From assembly GCA_027946355.1 (NCBI GenBank), contig JAPEUS010000008.1, positions 310,001 through 374,000 of the forward strand: 64,000 bases of DNA. The letters are read 5' to 3'. This document shows positions 60,337 through 64,000 of the stretch, piece after piece. Numbering within the stretch: position 1 is the stretch's first letter; each line of letters opens with the position of its first letter. The notes beneath the pieces were generated by a model. The model did not search any database and was not told the origin of the DNA. It saw only the letters and a program-made list of their open reading frames with translations. Both the position numbers and the translations under genes were made by a program. This DNA is from Collariella sp. IMI 366227. Lineage: Eukaryota > Ascomycota > Sordariomycetes > Sordariales > Chaetomiaceae.

Positions 60337-61513
60337 ATGGCACCAACAAAACCAACAAAAACCTCCAAGCTCAAGGCCAAAGACCGCCTCCGCGCCAAAG
60401 CCCAACAACCCTCTCCCATCAACCCCCGCGACCTCCTCGCCCAAGCAACTGCCTACCTCGAAGGCGGTGACCCCTCAACCGCCTCCAGAATCGCCCATGC
60501 CGCCTACGAACACATCGGCTCCGACGGCCGGTTTGCCGGCGCCGCCCTCTCCCTCCTCGGCCAAATCCACGTCGAGCTCGGCGAGATCGAGTCCGCGCGG
60601 GCTTTCTTCCTCGCCGCCGTCAAGGCCGACGCGGACGGCACCCTTCCTGAAGACGTTGGCGGCGGATCGGAAAAGTTTCTCTGGCTGGCACAGCTCAGCG
60701 ACGAGGGCGGGAAGGACAGCGTCGTCTGGTTCGAGCGGGGCGCGGCCGCGCTGCGGGCGCAGATCCAGGCGCTGACGGCGGAGCTCGAGGCGAGGCCATT
60801 GACGAGGGGATGTGCAGGAGGCGGTGATTGCGGAGAAAAGAGTAAGGTTGGCGGAGACGCTGTGCTCGGTGGTGGAGGTTTATATGACGGATTTGAGCTG
60901 GGAGGATGATGCGGAGCAGCGGTGCGAGGCGCTGGTTACCGAGGCGACGATGCTGGCGCCGGAGTCGAGCGAGACGTGGCAGACTGTGGCGAACGTGAGG
61001 ATTTCGCAGACGAGGACGGAGGAGGCGAGGGAGGCGCTCAAGAGGAGTTTGGGGTTGTGGATTGATCTGGAGCCGCATGATCCTGCGGTGCCGGCTTTTG
61101 CTTCGAGGGTGAGCTTGACGAGGTTGTTGATGGAGGTTGATATGGATGCGGAGGCGATGGAGGTTACGGAGATTTTGGTGGGTGAGGATGATCAGAGCGT
61201 GGAGGCTTTGTATCTAGGCGGGTATGCCAGGTACATTGCGGGAGAGAAGCGCAGGGGCAAGGGAGAGGTTGCGGACGTCGAGGCCGGGCAAGCCCTTTGG
61301 CGATCGTCGCGGAAATGGCTTACCCGGTGCTTGAAAATGTTCCAGATGGAGGAGTACGAGGATGAGAGGTTGGGGCAGCATGCGCAGGAGCTGCTTGACG
61401 CGATCAAGGGTGAGGTAGGCGGGCCGCCTGAGGGCGAGGAGGAAGATGCCTGGACGACGGATGATGAAGAGTGGGAGGGCATTGATGATGAGGAGGATGT
61501 CGAGATGCAGTGA
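60337..61513 (+). CDS. ACL4: TPR-type assembly chaperone, ACL4-like (ribosomal protein uL4 chaperone)
   Basis: Acl4 captures newly made Rpl4/uL4 and escorts it to pre-60S particles. The start MAPTKPTKTSKLKAKDRLRA is Lys-rich. TPR-like helical pairs follow (RDLLAQATAYLEGGDPSTAS, ALSLLGQIHVELGEIESARA, EALVTEATMLAPESSETWQT, EALYLGGYARYIAGEKRRG). The C-terminus is acidic (EEEDAWTTDDEEWEGIDDEE), as in this family. The corrected length of about 391 residues matches yeast Acl4. One frame shift lies between about 60797 and 60812: the first frame reads ELEARPLTRG and the next starts QEAVIAEKRVRLAETLCSVV. The gene has no introns. It is convergent with the RWD gene. Confidence 0.85.
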
Positions 61514-61734
61514 TGGGGCCATGTGTTCTTCGGCTTAAGGGACTGCGGCGTGGATATGGCGTTTTGGAACGGAAAAGGAAAGTCATGTCATGGTCTTACA
61601 GGTAGAGGAGGGTAGAAGGATGGGGACAGGAATTTGCTGGGCATTGTTGGGTCATAATATTCTGTCAAAAGGGAGCTGTGCTTTGCAGGTACATGATCTT
61701 TTCCATACCTTGCCTCCAGGGCATCAATGCACAC

Positions 61735-62476
61735 TCATTCACCAACCTTAAGCTTCTGCAAATCCGCCGTCGGCATCCCATCTTCCTCGCCCTCCTCCTC
61801 AACAGCAGCCGCAAGACCCCCTTCCCAAAGCTGCCTCCCCGTCAGTTTAGCCGGCTCTTTTATCCTCGCCTTCTTCATCTCAGCCAGCCTCTCCTCCTCC
61901 TCCCTAACCCTCGCCTCCTCCATCTCCTTCAAGAACCCCTCCCGCCACTTCAGGAACGTCTCGCTATTTACGGGCGTGCCGTGGAACTTCTTATTCTCCT
62001 CGCGCTCCGCCGCCAGCACCGCCTCCTCGTGCACCCTAGCCGCGGCCTCTTTGCGCTCCTCCACTAATTGCTCCGCGGCCTCCTTCACGGCTGACACAAG
62101 GGTGAAAACCATGGCCATGCCTAGGTTCTCCTCGACGGTGGCTTCCAGCCCCGTGAGCAGCTGGTCTTTGTCCTCGGCGACGTTCAGGTATTGGTGCGGG
62201 GTGGTGTTTTGGGGGGCTGAGAGTTCGAGCATGGGCGCCTTGTCGGGGTAGTCCTCGGGGTATCGCACGGTGAGGAGCATGACTGGTGGTTCGGCTTCAT
62301 CGTCGGGGATGTCGAGGGGGATGGATATCCTGTACTCGGTCTCGGAGATGTCTGGAGGTGGTCTGGTCAGCCATTCGGTCAATGTGCTGAGGGGTGTGTA
62401 GAATCATACCTGAGATTTCATCCGGGAAGATGGAGTCGAGGACTTCCCGCTCCTCGATCTGCTCTTCGCGCCCCAT
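61735..62476 (-). CDS. GIR2: RWD-domain protein, GIR2/RWDD1-like
   Basis: Gir2/DFRP2 proteins bind the translational GTPase Rbg2 and compete with Gcn2 for Gcn1, linking to translation control. Exons 62476-62410 and 62351-61735 encode 227 residues. The RWD fold covers residues 5-120: EEQIEEREVLDSIFPDEI, then EYRISIPLDIPDDE, with the hallmark YPEDYPDKAPMLEL and the final helices. A long charged helix follows (EERKEAAARVHEEAVLAAER, KWREGFLKEMEEARVREEEE). It ends with the conserved LTGRQLWEGGL motif typical of the RWDD1/Gir2 family. The frame is intact. It is divergent from PUF6. Confidence 0.9.
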
Positions 62477-62803
62477 TTTGAGTGTAGTGTTGCAAAGAGT
62501 GATGTGGTATGTTGACTGTGCTCTAGTCTTGCAAGTCTGAATTCAAGTCTCAACTGGACGGACCCAAACAGATCTCGATTGAGGGGCAACAGCCTTGGGA
62601 CGGTCTGGTGGGGTCAGATCTGATCCCTGCCTGGGCGCTGCTGCGCACCTCACCGCCTGGCAGAAGCAAGGATCTTGATTCTTGTCTCCAGAAAAAAATT
62701 GGACTTTGGCAGGGTGCAACTTCGCAGGTGGACTGGCTTGCGACCTGGACATCTGAACTTCGCATCAGCACTTATTTATCGTGTTGGGCAAGACACAATT
62801 ACA
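62477..62803. promoter_or_regulatory. Shared promoter of GIR2-like and PUF6 genes
   Basis: Only 327 bp separate the divergent start codons, so the two genes very likely share upstream control. An A-rich patch (ccagaaaaaaattgg, near 62690) loosely resembles the ribosome-biogenesis RRPE element, but this is weak. Confidence 0.5.
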
Positions 62804-64000
62804 ATGGGTTTCAAGTCAGCACCCGCCGCCTCCGGCAAGAGGAAGTCGTCCTCGACCGATAAGCACAGCGACAGCAACCGCGTCAAGAAGGCAAAGACTG
62901 TGACCGGGCCGAAGCACCAGAAGCGCGATGAGGACGAGGCCGCCGGCAGCGATGGCAGTGGGTTCTCGGACTCGGGCGATGCCACCGACGAAGTGAAGAA
63001 CACCAAGCCCGTCAGGAGCTTTGGAGGACAAAATGACAAGACTGCTGGGAAGCCGACTGGGAGTCAGTGTTCCCTGCTCTTACACCGACCGAATCCTGTT
63101 GCTTACCTTGTCCCAGCGCAAACATCCCGTGAGGCGCATGCGAAGCAAAAACAACTCGCCCAAGAACGCAAGGCTGCGAAGCCGCTGGCTGACGAGGTGC
63201 ACCGCACGAAGAAGCTGTGGGAGAAGCTGCGCCGGAAGTCTCACGTCCCCAAGGAGGAGCGCCAGAAGCTCGTCGACGAGCTCTACAGCATAATAACGGG
63301 CCGCATCAAGGAGTTTGTGTTGAAGCATGACGCCGTCCGTGCCGTCCAGACCGCCATCAAGTACTCGACCCCCGCCCAGCGGAAGCAGATTGCCAAGGAG
63401 CTCCAGGGCACCTACGCCCAGCTCGCCGAGAGCAGATACGCGAAGTTCCTCATCGGTAAGCTTCTTGTCCAGAGCGACACCGAGATCAGGGACATCATTA
63501 TTCCCGAGTTCTACGGCAAAGTCCGCAAGCTCATCAACCACCCGGAGGCCTCTTGGATTCTGGACGACATCTACCGCGGCGCTGCCACCAAGGAGCAGAA
63601 GGCCCATATGCTCCGCGAGTGGTACGGTCCTGAGTTTTCTCTCTTTAAGCCGACGAACGGCGAAATCACCGCGGATCTCACCAAGATCATCGCCGACGAG
63701 CCCGCCAAGCGAAGCACCATCATGAAGTACCTCTGCGACATGACCAACAACCTCATCCAGAAGAAGTTGACAGGTTTCACGATGCTCCACGACGCCATGC
63801 TCCAGTACTTCCTCAACCTCAAGCCCGAGAGCGAGGAGCTCAAGGAGTTTGTCGAGGTTGTCAAAGAGGACGAGAACGGCGATCTGCTCAAGAACATGGC
63901 TTTCACCAAGTCTGGGGCCCGGCTCGTGTGTTTGCTTCTGGCCAACGGCACCGCCAAGGACCGCAAGCAGATTCTGAAGACGTTCAAGGACACCTTCCAG
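62804..64000 (+). CDS. PUF6: PUF6/Penguin-type Pumilio-repeat protein (3' partial)
   Basis: Puf6 is a nucleolar Pumilio-like RNA-binding protein involved in 60S subunit maturation and, in yeast, ASH1 mRNA repression. The start is the ATG at 62804 (MGFKSAPAASGKRKSSSTDK). The intron is 63063-63116 with phase 1. The N-terminus is Lys/Ser-rich and acidic, with nuclear-localisation-like KKAKTVTGPKHQKR. The PUF/CPL-type repeats then begin: TKKLWEKLRRKSHVPKEERQ, KEFVLKHDAVRAVQTAIKYS, AESRYAKFLIGKLLVQSDTE, HPEASWILDDIYRGAATKEQ, MAFTKSGARLVCLLLANGTA. The window ends inside the repeat domain, so the C-terminal CPL part is missing. The visible frame is clean. Confidence 0.93.
   Translation, partial: MGFKSAPAASGKRKSSSTDKHSDSNRVKKAKTVTGPKHQKRDEDEAAGSDGSGFSDSGDATDEVKNTKPVRSFGGQNDKTAGKPTGSQCSLLLHRPNPVAYLVPAQTSREAHAKQKQLAQERKAAKPLADEVHRTKKLWEKLRRKSHVPKEERQKLVDELYSIITGRIKEFVLKHDAVRAVQTAIKYSTPAQRKQIAKELQGTYAQLAESRYAKFLIGKLLVQSDTEIRDIIIPEFYGKVRKLINHPEASWILDDIYRGAATKEQKAHMLREWYGPEFSLFKPTNGEITADLTKIIADEPAKRSTIMKYLCDMTNNLIQKKLTGFTMLHDAMLQYFLNLKPESEELKEFVEVVKEDENGDLLKNMAFTKSGARLVCLLLANGTAKDRKQILKTFKDTFQ

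Noticed and set aside
1..64000. Programmed ribosomal frameshifting to explain the many shifts
   Set aside because: The shifts are in both directions, in unrelated genes, at plain homopolymers and with two larger duplications. No slippery-site or pseudoknot pattern recurs.

Overview
The window is nuclear DNA of a filamentous ascomycete, most likely a Sordariomycete (inferred from protein content). It is GC-rich, and its genes are separate, intron-containing units with 50-80 bp GT-AG introns. Typical fungal proteins include a Zn2Cys6 regulator, a MATA-type HMG box protein, the calcium channel Cch1, a CFEM-like GPI protein and a B-type cyclin. I saw no operons, CRISPR arrays, rRNA genes, convincing tRNA genes or intact transposons.

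Layout. 1-10 kb: end of a helix-turn-helix gene, a PHO84-type phosphate transporter and a Zn2Cys6 factor. 10-16 kb: THO3/TEX1 and RIC1, divergent. 16-20 kb: a GST with a long N-terminal extension and the casein kinase 2 regulatory subunit. 20-25 kb: a PAP2 lipid phosphatase, mitochondrial ribosomal protein uL2m and a small one-TM protein. 26-28 kb: cyclin B. 28-35 kb: gene-poor, with one or two hypothetical genes. 35-46 kb: cch1 and, divergent from it, a DDT/WHIM/PHD chromatin protein. 46-51 kb: gene-poor, with a PD-(D/E)XK nuclease-like accessory gene. 51-64 kb: an HMG-box factor, EMC5, MSH5, a CFEM-like protein, and three translation-related genes: ACL4-like, GIR2/RWDD1-like and PUF6 (cut by the window edge).

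The most striking pattern is not a new pathway but a concentration of small frame-breaking changes in conserved genes. There are about twenty probable one-base gains or losses, mostly in C/G or A/T runs. There are two exact tandem duplications (28 bp in THO3, 17 bp in RIC1) that each break the frame, a missing segment in the CK2 beta subunit, and a stretch of cch1 where two shifts cancel. Several neighbours (MSH5, the PHD protein, uL2m, PAP2, EMC5, GIR2, PUF6) are clean. The simplest reading is residual sequencing or assembly error. Real decay or microhomology-mediated duplication cannot be excluded without reads. The one accessory candidate of biological interest is the PD-(D/E)XK-like gene near 47.2-47.8 kb.
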